Source: CAJXZP01 sp963974475 (lineage in GTDB: Bacteria; Bacteroidota; Bacteroidia; Flavobacteriales_G; Salibacteraceae). Taken from it: a stretch of 64,000 nt of DNA. Below, piece by piece: positions 43,561 through 51,877 of the stretch. Every line of letters starts with the position of its first letter. The stretch's first letter is position 1. The notes below the pieces were generated by a model. The model ran no database searches. It was not told where the DNA came from and saw only the letters and a program-made list of their open reading frames with translations. A program made the translations under genes and the position numbers. The stretch spans positions 11,840 through 75,839 of the forward strand of contig CAXBCR010000016.1 in the NCBI GenBank assembly GCA_963974475.1, given 5' to 3'.

Positions 43561-44346
43561 TTATATTGGTAATCCAATCACAAAAGTGCCGATAGCCTTG
43601 CCACTATCGTTTAGTGCAGGCTCTTTGGTCCATGAATAATTTTTAGATGAAAGTTCGCTTAATAACTCGTCCATGTCATCCATACTGTACATTCTTGGCA
43701 TAGAAGCTTGACCATCCCATGCGTACAAGAATGGAATGATTGGAATGAGGTAGGTGAATACCAGTTGTTGCCAGGTCAATGGCTTTACGAAAGGGGTCAT
43801 AAATAGCACCATAATTATCATGATGACCATTGAAATGGGCAGCATCAACGCCCAGACCAAAAGGGGCATTTTGTTTTCGGCCATTTCGTAAATTAGAAAA
43901 GGTTGTTTGGCATGGTAAGCAGATTCTACAATTTTTCTTGCTTGAATGGGAGGCATGTGATGAAAACAATTAATCATGGTTTTCAATCCTTGAGGTGCGG
44001 ATTCAAATTCTACCGCATTTACGGGAGTTTCTAAATAATGTAAATTTGCTGTGGGTAACGAATTTACGTATTTGATAGCTTCTTTATTTGGAAATAAATC
44101 GGATAACGACATTTTAATTTCTGGAATATCCTCATGAATTAACGGCATGGCGCCACCAGCTCCTGAGCCTAAATCTACTACTGATGAAAGATTGTTTTCT
44201 TGAAGAATTTGTTTGACTTTGCTAGAAATGATATGATGGATTCCCATCATTTTTATTAACACGGTTAATAGCCTAGTCATAGAAGAACGAACTCCATCTG
44301 GAATCCACTGGAAATCTTCAAACTCAAATAATTGGATCCTTTTCAT
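43561..44346 (-). CDS. Class I SAM methyltransferase with two C-terminal membrane helices
   Basis: A 261-residue protein. SAM-binding motif I VVDLGSGAGG is at residues 56-65, an acidic SLSDLFPN strand follows, and MINCFHHMPP holds the motif IV position. Residues about 160-185 and 195-212 are hydrophobic helices (WALMLPISMVIMIIMVLFM in the first), unusual for a soluble methyltransferase and suggesting a membrane substrate such as a lipid or quinone. It starts at ATG 44346 (a TTG at 44352 is in frame) and precedes the TetR cassette, separated by the operator region. Confidence 0.8.
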   Translation of the reverse strand: MKRIQLFEFEDFQWIPDGVRSSMTRLLTVLIKMMGIHHIISSKVKQILQENNLSSVVDLGSGAGGAMPLIHEDIPEIKMSLSDLFPNKEAIKYVNSLPTANLHYLETPVNAVEFESAPQGLKTMINCFHHMPPIQARKIVESAYHAKQPFLIYEMAENKMPLLVWALMLPISMVIMIIMVLFMTPFVKPLTWQQLVFTYLIPIIPFLYAWDGQASMPRMYSMDDMDELLSELSSKNYSWTKEPALNDSGKAIGTFVIGLPI

Positions 44347-44487
44347 AATCAAAGTAGATTTATAAGATTATGCGAAATAAAAGGGAAATCAATTCGTGAC
44401 CAAGCACCTATCAAAAAAAATGAATATTATTTTTCTTAGCGGTGAGCAAAAGAAATAATAACCTTTACTTTGTGAAAAAGTAGAATT

Positions 44488-44940
44488 ATGAGTTTAAAAG
44501 AACAAATTAATACGGATATAAAAAACGCCATGCGCGCGAAAGAAGCGGATAAATTAGCTGCATTAAGAGCAGTGAAAGCAGCAATAATTGTTGCTGAAAC
44601 TGCCGAAGGAGCTACTGGTGAATTAACTAAAGACGATGAAATTGCAATGCTTTCTAAATTGGTAAAACAACGAAGAGATGCCGCGGAATTGTATAAAGGA
44701 CAGGACCGAATGGATTTAGCCGATCCTGAAGTTTACCAAGCAGATATTATTGCGGAGTACTTACCTGCTCAAATGAGTGAAGATGAGGTGCGCGAGGTAG
44801 TAAAAGCCCAAATTGCAAAAGTAGGCGCTACCGGCCCTTCTGATATGGGAAAAGTAATGGGCCCAGTAATGGGGCAATTGAAAGGCAAGGCAGATGGTAA
44901 GATGATTTCTTCATTGGTGAAGGCGGAATTGGTTGGATAG
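44488..44940 (+). CDS. yqeY: GatB/YqeY domain protein
   Basis: A 150-residue protein with the YqeY fold, the tail domain of GatB. MSLKEQINTDIKNAMRAKEADKLAALRAVKAA begins it in outline (only partial motif quoted), and TGPSDMGKVMGPVMGQLKGKADG is the hallmark C-terminal segment. In GatB it binds tRNA; in free-standing form it may help tRNA or amidotransferase function. The gene is alone, and its stop is 4 bases before a 48-bp palindrome. Confidence 0.93.
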   Translation: MSLKEQINTDIKNAMRAKEADKLAALRAVKAAIIVAETAEGATGELTKDDEIAMLSKLVKQRRDAAELYKGQDRMDLADPEVYQADIIAEYLPAQMSEDEVREVVKAQIAKVGATGPSDMGKVMGPVMGQLKGKADGKMISSLVKAELVG

Positions 44941-44944
44941 ATTT

Positions 44945-45000
44945 TTATTTCTCGGTTGAATTGAACGGCCGTTCAATTCAACCGAGAAATAATTTTTTTT
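44945..45000. repeat. Perfect 48-bp palindrome with core TTGAACGGCCGTTCAA, followed by a T-run
   Basis: Positions 44945-44992 form a perfect inverted repeat with 24-bp arms and no spacer, centred between 44968 and 44969. It ends with TTTTTTTT (44993-45000). It lies four bases after the yqeY stop, so it should work as a strong terminator, and it is the largest of the GAACGGCCGTTC-core palindromes near the RAYT gene. Confidence 0.9.
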
Positions 45001-45095
45001 AATGGGGATTAACGGTCGTTCATTGCTATTCTATTCGTTTTTAATTTTTATTTGAAATAATTCCATTAACCGAAAACCCCAAAACCCACCCTGAA

Positions 45096-45689
45096 ATGAA
45101 AAAGAAATTTAAAAATAAATACCGTATTGAATCCAACCGATTTCCGGGTTGGGACTATTCAGGTAGTGGGTTTTATTTTTTAACGTTTGTTACCCAAAAC
45201 AGAATTTGTAACCTTGGGGAAATCGTTAATTCGAAAATTGAATTATCAGAATATGGACAAATTGTGGCGCAAAAATGGGTCAAATCTTTTGAAATTAGAA
45301 AAGAATTGTTTTGCGATTCCGTTCAAATTATGCCCAACCATATTCACGCCATTATTAAATTGGATAAATCTGAATTGGACGATACAGAATCAACTATTTC
45401 AATAGAAAAGATTTTTGATATCAATAATTTCTTCAGAGAACCAGCCGAATTTAGAATGAGACCAAAATCTATATCTTCATTCGTAGCCGGTTTTAAATCT
45501 GGGGTAAACAGTTCGATTGATGATTTTATTGACGCGAACAAATTGAAAACGGATAAATTCAATCGTAATAACCATTTTTTTCAACCAGATTATTATGATC
45601 ATATCATTCGCAATAAATCAGATTATTTTCGGATTAAAAAATATATTGAAAATAATCCATCGAAATGGGCAGAGGACGCAATTAAATAA
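45096..45689 (+). CDS. REP-associated tyrosine transposase (RAYT)
   Basis: A 197-residue Y1 transposase of the RAYT (IS200-like, TnpA_REP) group. FYFLTFVTQNR lies at the start, the HUH metal motif is PNHIHAI (His82, His84), and the C-terminal QPDYYDHIIRNKSDY with YIENNP provides the candidate catalytic tyrosines (166/167 or 177). These enzymes cut single-stranded DNA at palindromic REP sequences. Here the gene is intact and surrounded by palindromes with the common core AACGGCCGTT at 44945-44992, 45823-45832 and 45874-45901, exactly the setting expected for a RAYT and its repeats. Confidence 0.92.
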   Translation: MKKKFKNKYRIESNRFPGWDYSGSGFYFLTFVTQNRICNLGEIVNSKIELSEYGQIVAQKWVKSFEIRKELFCDSVQIMPNHIHAIIKLDKSELDDTESTISIEKIFDINNFFREPAEFRMRPKSISSFVAGFKSGVNSSIDDFIDANKLKTDKFNRNNHFFQPDYYDHIIRNKSDYFRIKKYIENNPSKWAEDAIK

Positions 45690-45765
45690 CGGTTTGATTA
45701 TTTTTTTACGGAATTGAATTTTGATATCGATTATCGATTTTTGGTTTTCATTTATAGATTATTAA

Positions 45766-45814
45766 TTTTCCGTTTTCCGTTTTCCGTTTTCCGTTTTCCC
45801 TTCTCCGTTTTCCG
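45766..45814. repeat. Heptamer tandem repeat (TTTTCCG, 7 units)
   Basis: Four perfect TTTTCCG units (45766-45793) are followed by TTTTCCC, TTCTCCG and TTTTCCG. A looser TTTTCG-type run continues to about 45872. Such repeats can change length by slippage. Confidence 0.85.
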
Positions 45815-45822
45815 TTGATTCG

Positions 45823-45832
45823 AACGGCCGTT
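45823..45832. repeat. Short AACGGCCGTT palindrome
   Basis: A perfect 10-bp palindrome, the same core as the other elements of the RAYT island, with asymmetric flanks (one side GATTCG, the other AATCCG). Confidence 0.7.
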
Positions 45833-45873
45833 AATCCGTTTTCGATTTTTAGGTTTTCGGTTTTCGATTATTC

Positions 45874-45901
45874 GTTGATCCGAACGGCCGTTCGGATCAA
45901 C
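45874..45901. repeat. Perfect 28-bp palindrome with core GAACGGCCGTTC
   Basis: Two 14-bp arms with no spacer (arm GTTGATCCGAACGG), centred between 45887 and 45888. The core is identical to the 44945-44992 palindrome, while the outer arms differ, which is how REP-like families vary. Confidence 0.85.
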
Positions 45902-45975
45902 AATACCCTCTCCCCTCTATAAAAAAGCCAGCCTAATAACCCGTTAACAACTTAGTTTCCTGTTAACAAATTAAA

Positions 45976-46008
45976 TTGTACGTACATACCATAAACACCG
46001 TACATTTG
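45976..46008 (+). promoter_or_regulatory. Promoter of the secreted nuclease gene (TTG-N22-TAcaTTTG)
   Basis: TTG 45976-45978 and TACATTTG 46001-46008 are 22 bases apart; the ATG follows 18 bases after the -7 element. Confidence 0.6.
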
Positions 46009-46026
46009 CCGTCCAAAATTTTTGAT

Positions 46027-47322
46027 ATGGTAAAAAAATTACTTTTTAGTTTGGTGTTGTTGTCCAATTTTGCCTTTGTGCAAGGGCAGGAAGTAGCCAC
46101 TTATGTGACTTATAACTTATTGAATTACAGAAACGAAACTAGTTTTTGTACCAATTCAAATAACAATCCTTTGTCCAAAGAGAATTACTTTAAAACCATC
46201 TTCACCTATTTACAACCCGACTTGTTGGCGTGTAATGAAGTGGGTGCAAACTCGTCCACTGCGATAAAAATTTTGGACCGTTGCTTGAATGTGAACGGAG
46301 AAACAAAGTATGCAATGGCGAACCATTCCTTCACATCGGGGTCTGATTTGTCGAATGCATTTTATTACAATACGCAAATGTTCACCCTCAAATCGTCCGA
46401 CAAAGTGCAGAATGATGTGAGCGGTCAGCCGATAGTGAGACTGATAAATGTTTACACCTTATATTACAATAACGTTAATTTACCGTTGGGAGCGGATACT
46501 ACTTTTTTGACGGTATTTGTTGCCCACTTCAAGGCGGGTTCGGGATCTTCTAACGCAACCCAGCGTGACAAGGCATCTGCAGCAGTAATGAAATACCTTA
46601 CGGATAAGAATATTACCGGTAATTTTATTATTTCTGGAGATTTTAACACCTATAAATCCTCCGAAGCGGCCATTCAGAATTTAGTGAATCCTGCGAGTGC
46701 TCCGGTTAAATTTATTGATCCAGTAAACAGGTTAGGTAGTTGGAACAATAATAGCGCGTATGCCGATGTGCATACCCAATCTACCCACGCTACTAGTAAT
46801 GGATGTGCTAGTGGAGGCGGATTGGATGACCGGTTTGATTTTGTTTTAATTTCCGAAGCGATTAAAAACGATAGCAACCACATGGAGTATGTGAAAAACA
46901 GTTATAAAGCGGTGGCTAATGATGGGCAACACTTTAATGGTGCGATTAATAATCCTGGTAATTCCTCGGTGCCAGCTAATGTTTTGGATGCTATTTATAA
47001 CGGAAGTGACCACTTACCAGTGGTGATGGATATGATTGTAACTGAAGCGGCTCCAAATAGTGTGGCTGATGTGAATGAATTGGATGTATCGGTAAAATTG
47101 ATTAATCCAAACTCCGGAAATATTACCGGTACTTTAAGCGGTAAATCAGGTACGTATGTATTGAAAGTGTATGCTATCTCAGGGCAGTTATTAAGTCAGT
47201 TAACCTTGAACTTGAATAACGAAATGAAATTTGAACTTCCGGTAGAAGCGCAAGGGATATTACTGTTAGAAGTAGTTAACGAGAGCGGATACCGAAAAGT
47301 AATGAAGGTAATTCAGAATTAA
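46027..47322 (+). CDS. Secreted endonuclease/exonuclease/phosphatase-family protein with T9SS sorting domain
   Basis: A 431-residue exported protein. I start it at ATG 46027, which begins a good signal peptide (MVKKLLFSLVLLSNFAFVQG); the frame continues upstream to 45976 but that part overlaps the promoter. The EEP fold is marked by YNLLNY near 30, NEVGAN near 80, GDFNTYKS near 205 and GSDHLPVVMD near 335, covering the Mg-binding Asp/Glu/His set. The last 75 residues form a T9SS type A domain (YVLKVYAISGQLLSQL). It probably hydrolyses nucleic acid or phosphate esters outside the cell. Confidence 0.88.
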   Translation: MVKKLLFSLVLLSNFAFVQGQEVATYVTYNLLNYRNETSFCTNSNNNPLSKENYFKTIFTYLQPDLLACNEVGANSSTAIKILDRCLNVNGETKYAMANHSFTSGSDLSNAFYYNTQMFTLKSSDKVQNDVSGQPIVRLINVYTLYYNNVNLPLGADTTFLTVFVAHFKAGSGSSNATQRDKASAAVMKYLTDKNITGNFIISGDFNTYKSSEAAIQNLVNPASAPVKFIDPVNRLGSWNNNSAYADVHTQSTHATSNGCASGGGLDDRFDFVLISEAIKNDSNHMEYVKNSYKAVANDGQHFNGAINNPGNSSVPANVLDAIYNGSDHLPVVMDMIVTEAAPNSVADVNELDVSVKLINPNSGNITGTLSGKSGTYVLKVYAISGQLLSQLTLNLNNEMKFELPVEAQGILLLEVVNESGYRKVMKVIQN

Positions 47323-47365
47323 CAATTTAGTTGATCGGAAAGGTGGTTAAAACTAAAAAACGACC

Positions 47366-47373
47366 TACATTTG
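47366..47373 (+). promoter_or_regulatory. -7 element (TAcaTTTG) for the surface locus
   Basis: TACATTTG lies 54 bases before the ATG at 47428. No TTG is found at the standard distance (nearest is 31 bases away). It suggests that the six-gene locus has its own start, but read-through from the nuclease gene is also possible because no terminator lies between them. Confidence 0.4.
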
Positions 47374-47427
47374 TCGCCCGGTTTTTTCTAAAAAATTCAC
47401 CGGAATTATGGCACATTTTAAAGAAGG

Positions 47428-49566
47428 ATGAGATTTTATATTGTATTAATTTTTAGTGTTTTAACAACACTTTCTTTGACAGCTCAAGAGTTTGATGAGC
47501 AAACCACAAAAGTATCAGATGTACGTTTAAACGTGACCAACATTGGAACTTTTGGGAACGCATTTAGAGGTTACCGCGATGGTAGTGGAGCTCAGAGCTG
47601 TGAATACCCGGTGGGTTCAGGTGTCGAACATTTATTTGAATCCGGTTTTTGGTTTGGTGGAATTGTCAATGGTCAAACATTTGTTTCTACATCAGCCTAT
47701 GATGCGGCCCAAGGATATTCTACAGGTAAATCAGGATTTGAATTCACTAATACAAGTGGTCCTTTAAAAACACGTTCTTCTTATTTTGACAGTCCGTTCT
47801 TTTCTCCTGATGCCGTTTCGCATGAAGATTTTGTGTCTACCTATACTGATTCAAATATTTTGATACCCGGCACTCAAATTCCTATTCAAGGACATACCAA
47901 TCCTCTAAATGTGGAAGTAATTGGGCACTCGTATAACTGGAATTACACTTTTAGTAACTTCTTTGTAATTACCAATTTCTACATCATTAATAGAGGAAAC
48001 ACGGTAATTGATAGCGCCTTCTTTTCATTTTGGGCAAATACGGTGGTGCGTAATATCAATGTGACTCCTGCTGGATCAGGTGGCGCAGGATTCTACGACA
48101 AAGGTGGAAATGGATTTATTGATTCACTATACATGGCATATTGCTATGATAAAGGGGGAGATGTAGGATTTACAAATTCATACATCGGTCAGAAATTTTT
48201 AGGTGCGGAAGACAAATTTGGGTTTCACCACCCGGCATTATTGGATAGCAATGGAAATGAAACCAACGATTTGAAAGCTCATTATAATGTATGGCAATTT
48301 AATAATACTTCAGACCCTATTTATTTTTTACCGCAAACAGATAATCAGCGATATTTAAAAATGAGCGATGGCTTAAATGATAATGAGTGTTGGGATAATA
48401 ATTCAACTACCAATGGAAATTGTAACGCGAAATCCATTAAAGAAACCATCAACGGTTTGGGTAATCGCTCCGATTTATTGTCGGTAGGTCCGTTTAGAGA
48501 TTTTGGTCCTGGCGATACCATTAATGTTACTTACGCTTTTATTTTAGGTCCAAAAAAGGATGATGGAAATGACCCTTCATTAAATACGCTAGCCCAAAAG
48601 GAGTTTTTTATGCAAAACGCAGGATGGGCTCAAACGGCATATAATGGAGAGGATGTGAATTTTAATGGTCAACTTGATCCTGGAGAAGATGTGGATGGAA
48701 ACCGTAAAATTACACGTTACATTCTACCGTCTCCACCTAGTTCTCCGCGAACACGTATTGATGCTACTGATAATAGAATAGATATTTATTGGGCGAATAA
48801 TAGTGAGTCATCTATTGATCCTATTACCCAAGAAATGGATTTTGAAGGCTACCGTGTTTACGTTTCCAAATTAGGATTTGACGTAGCGCAAACTCCACCA
48901 AAATTAGAATTTGTAAAAATTGGAGAAAATGATGTTCCAAACAACGGGCTGTTTAATGATGTAGGTTTTCAATCTATTCTCTTACCAGAACCGGTTACAT
49001 TTAGTGGAGATACCAATGTGTATACCTATAAATACAGTATCTCTAATATTCAAAATGGGTGGCAATATGCTGTGGCTGTAACCGCTTTTGATAGAGGAAA
49101 CCCCGGAGCCAACTTAGAATCATTAGAATCAAGTCCAAATTTCAATAACTTTCGGGTATTTGCAGGAAAAGATGCGGTGAAAGACTTGGCTAAAAATGGC
49201 CCATTCGCATATCCCAATCCGTATTATGCGGGTGCTGCTTGGGAAGGTGTAAGCTCATTTCAAGAGGAAAGTAGAAAGCTAGTGTTTGCTAATTTACCAG
49301 AGCGCTGTGTGATTCGGGTTTATACCACCGCTGGGGATCAATTAGATGAGATTCATCATGACCAAGATTACAACGGAACAGATATAAGATGGTTTAAGAC
49401 ATTCGGAGCTGAGAATCCAGAAAAAAATGTGTTCTCGGGTGGAGAACATGCGTGGGATTTATTGACACAGGATCATCAAATTTTAGCGAGAGGAATCTAC
49501 ATTTTTACCGTAGAGGATTTGGCTACAGGAAAACTTTATAAATCTAAATTTTTAATAATCAAGTAA
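47428..49566 (+). CDS. Large secreted protein with FN3-like region and T9SS-type C-terminus
   Basis: A 712-residue exported protein; signal peptide 1-19 (MRFYIVLIFSVLTTLSLTA). I know of no function. The N-terminal half contains repeated Trp/Tyr/Gly-rich strands (GNAFRGYRDG, FGGIVNGQTF). A calcium-binding-like EDVNFNGQLDPGEDVDGN lies near 410 and looks like a dockerin/EF-hand-type loop. Residues 440-580 resemble an FN3 domain (FEGYRVYVSK), and the C-terminus (YPNPYY, then GIYIFTVEDLATG and KFLIIK) fits T9SS sorting. It is the first gene of the surface locus, 10 bases before the next. Confidence 0.75.
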   Translation: MRFYIVLIFSVLTTLSLTAQEFDEQTTKVSDVRLNVTNIGTFGNAFRGYRDGSGAQSCEYPVGSGVEHLFESGFWFGGIVNGQTFVSTSAYDAAQGYSTGKSGFEFTNTSGPLKTRSSYFDSPFFSPDAVSHEDFVSTYTDSNILIPGTQIPIQGHTNPLNVEVIGHSYNWNYTFSNFFVITNFYIINRGNTVIDSAFFSFWANTVVRNINVTPAGSGGAGFYDKGGNGFIDSLYMAYCYDKGGDVGFTNSYIGQKFLGAEDKFGFHHPALLDSNGNETNDLKAHYNVWQFNNTSDPIYFLPQTDNQRYLKMSDGLNDNECWDNNSTTNGNCNAKSIKETINGLGNRSDLLSVGPFRDFGPGDTINVTYAFILGPKKDDGNDPSLNTLAQKEFFMQNAGWAQTAYNGEDVNFNGQLDPGEDVDGNRKITRYILPSPPSSPRTRIDATDNRIDIYWANNSESSIDPITQEMDFEGYRVYVSKLGFDVAQTPPKLEFVKIGENDVPNNGLFNDVGFQSILLPEPVTFSGDTNVYTYKYSISNIQNGWQYAVAVTAFDRGNPGANLESLESSPNFNNFRVFAGKDAVKDLAKNGPFAYPNPYYAGAAWEGVSSFQEESRKLVFANLPERCVIRVYTTAGDQLDEIHHDQDYNGTDIRWFKTFGAENPEKNVFSGGEHAWDLLTQDHQILARGIYIFTVEDLATGKLYKSKFLIIK

Positions 49567-49576
49567 ATAAACAATT

Positions 49577-51823
49577 ATGAAAAGAACATTACTTTTAATG
49601 GGATTGGCTATTTCGTCCGTGTTTGGGTTCGCTCAAATAAACAATGTGAGCGTTTATGACGTGCAACATGTTTCACTGACTGATTTAACTAATTGTAACG
49701 ATACTTCTGCTTATCTAAACGATACAGTAAGAGTACTAGGAATAGTGATGCATGATGGAAATTTAACAGAAATTTCTTCTAGCTCAACTGCTGATGGTTA
49801 CCGTGCAGCTATTCATTTAATGGATACCGCAACTGCCGGAATGGGTGGCGATTTTAAAGGTATTCAAATCCATGGTGTATTTAACGATGGCTCTGGAAAC
49901 CAACCTGTATCTGCATTGAATACATTATTTGCTGGTGACAGCGTTGAAATTACCGGTGTAGTTGGTCGTTACCAAGGGGAAACACAAATCTATCCATTAG
50001 ATAACCAATCTGTAATAGTTAAAGGTTTAGGAACTGCTCCAATGCCAAGAGTTGTTGATTTGGGTGACCTAAATGATAATAATAAAGTGAATCAATTAAC
50101 TACCGGAGAAGCTTTAGAAGGTTCTTTAGTAATGTTAAATAATGTAACGGTTACCAGTGTAAACTTCTTTTCTGGAGGTTCTCGTGTGAGTATTGATGTA
50201 ACGGATGTAAATGGTAATACCATTAATGTTTCTGATCGCTTTTTAGTTCAAAAATTGTCATCTTATACCACCGTTAATCCATCTTCACCTCTAACTACAG
50301 GAGCATTTGTAGCTCCACCTGTAGGTTTAGTATATGATACTTTAATTGGTATTATTCTACATTCTGAAAACGGATGTACTGGAGGAACTGGCCGTGGATA
50401 TGAAATCAATCCTTTTGATGCTTCGCATTATGTGCAAGGACCTTCTCCAGCTGATATTACGAAAGTAACTAGAACTCCTTCTGTTCCTACCAGTACTGAA
50501 TCTCCAGTGGTAGGTTGTAACGTAATTGATTTTGCGCCAGGATCTGTGTCTCAAGTAACTTTATTTTATACCGATGATATCGCAGGTGGCGTATTTGATT
50601 CTGTAAACTTCACCGCTGTAGGTGGAACAGATGATTACACGGCTAACATTCCTGCTTTTGCAGATGCAAAAATGATTGGATACTACATTAAAGCAACCGA
50701 TAATGATGGGTTAGTTTCTCAATATCCAGCAACTCCAGCAGGAGCGGCTACCAACAACTTAAAAATCTATACTGTTAGAGATAACGGATTAACTATTGTT
50801 GATGTTCAAAAGGTCTTAGATTACAATAATGATGCATCTTACTATATGGGTGATACCGTTACGGTAACCGGTGTTGTTTCTTCATCTACTAAAGATTTTG
50901 ACTTAGGATACGTTTATATTCAACAACCAGGCGCTTCTGCTTGGAGTGGACTTTCATTAATCGGTCATTCTGATTTAGTTCTTTTATTGAGAACCGAAGA
51001 AGTAACCGTTACGGGTGTAATTGAAGAGTATTACGGATTCACAAGAATGAGAGTTACGGATGTAAATAAAACAGGAAACATCATTGCAAATGAAGTAACT
51101 TATTTTGACCCATCTGACGATAATTTATATACTTCTGGTCAAATGGAAGAATTTGAAAGTATGTTAGTAGGTATGGAAAATAGTGCTACTGGTTTATACA
51201 TGATGGATGCTCAAATCCAGTTTAATGGTAATGCAACTAGCGAATACATAATTGGATCATCTGCGACAGCAACACGTGGTACTTATGTGACTGCTGGGCG
51301 TCAATCCAATTCTGCTTTCAGTTCTCTTTGGGTATCATTGGTGTCTAGCGGATACTTCTGGGCCAATAATGGTCAAATGGAAGTGGATACTGTGATCACT
51401 ACTAATTCTATGCAAATGGATACCGTAGCTGGCATCATGTATTACGGATTTGGAAACTATGAAGTAATGCCACGTAATAATGATGATATCGTAGGTTTAT
51501 CTGACAACGGAACAGCGATTGTTTTGGATACTACCAACTTAAGTTTACCTACTTCTGTAGTTGAAATTAATGGTGCATCTGTAGAAACAGTAGTTTACCC
51601 AAATCCTGCAACAAGTGATATCACCATTGCAGTTTCTGGATTAAACGACACGTATAAAGTGGCTATTTACGATCTAGCTGGTCGCGTAGTTTCTGCATCT
51701 GTAAACGGAAACGTATCTACTACCATTTCGGTAGCAAATCTTCAAAACGGGGTATACTTAATTAAAGTAACCAACGTAGAAGGAACACAATTAGCTATTG
51801 ATAAAATAGTGGTTAAACATTAA
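49577..51823 (+). CDS. Large secreted protein with OB-fold-like repeats and T9SS type A sorting domain
   Basis: A 748-residue exported protein; signal peptide 1-19 (MKRTLLLMGLAISSVFGFA). Two or more OB-fold-like units are visible, each with a DTVRVLGIV / DSVEITGVV or DTVTVTGVV strand pair (about 45-150 and 410-500), as in secreted nucleic-acid-binding or nuclease-associated proteins. The last 80 residues are a clear type A sorting domain: VVYPNPATSDITI, YKVAIYDLAGRVV, LQNGVYLIKV and IDKIVVKH. No catalytic motif is seen. A terminator follows. Confidence 0.82.
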   Translation: MKRTLLLMGLAISSVFGFAQINNVSVYDVQHVSLTDLTNCNDTSAYLNDTVRVLGIVMHDGNLTEISSSSTADGYRAAIHLMDTATAGMGGDFKGIQIHGVFNDGSGNQPVSALNTLFAGDSVEITGVVGRYQGETQIYPLDNQSVIVKGLGTAPMPRVVDLGDLNDNNKVNQLTTGEALEGSLVMLNNVTVTSVNFFSGGSRVSIDVTDVNGNTINVSDRFLVQKLSSYTTVNPSSPLTTGAFVAPPVGLVYDTLIGIILHSENGCTGGTGRGYEINPFDASHYVQGPSPADITKVTRTPSVPTSTESPVVGCNVIDFAPGSVSQVTLFYTDDIAGGVFDSVNFTAVGGTDDYTANIPAFADAKMIGYYIKATDNDGLVSQYPATPAGAATNNLKIYTVRDNGLTIVDVQKVLDYNNDASYYMGDTVTVTGVVSSSTKDFDLGYVYIQQPGASAWSGLSLIGHSDLVLLLRTEEVTVTGVIEEYYGFTRMRVTDVNKTGNIIANEVTYFDPSDDNLYTSGQMEEFESMLVGMENSATGLYMMDAQIQFNGNATSEYIIGSSATATRGTYVTAGRQSNSAFSSLWVSLVSSGYFWANNGQMEVDTVITTNSMQMDTVAGIMYYGFGNYEVMPRNNDDIVGLSDNGTAIVLDTTNLSLPTSVVEINGASVETVVYPNPATSDITIAVSGLNDTYKVAIYDLAGRVVSASVNGNVSTTISVANLQNGVYLIKVTNVEGTQLAIDKIVVKH

Positions 51824-51830
51824 ACTAAAT

Positions 51831-51868
51831 ACCGCAGGCATTTACAAAAGGTGTCTGCGGTTTTTTTT
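51831..51868 (+). terminator. Terminator after the OB-fold/T9SS gene
   Basis: ACCGCAGGCA (51831-51840) pairs with TGTCTGCGGT (51852-51861) through ten positions, one of them G-T, and is followed by eight T. It splits the surface locus into two transcription units or sets their relative levels. Confidence 0.88.
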
Positions 51869-51877
51869 ATCTAAAGA

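Larger units (their letters stand above)
45690..46026. other. Repeat-rich intergenic region between RAYT and the secreted nuclease
   Basis: No gene is seen. The stretch contains an AT-rich start with ATCGATTATCGAT (about 45727-45739), a heptamer tandem repeat (45766-45814), two AACGGCCGTT-core palindromes (45823-45832, 45874-45901) and, near its end, the promoter of the next gene. It is the 3' end of the RAYT island. Confidence 0.7.

Noticed and set aside
45766..45901. Possible CRISPR array (short repeats beside palindromes)
   Set aside because: The units are 7 bases in direct contact with no spacers, and no cas genes are present.
45976..46026. Longer start for the secreted nuclease gene
   Set aside because: The extension covers the predicted promoter (TACATTTG at 46001) and precedes a normal signal peptide that begins at 46027.
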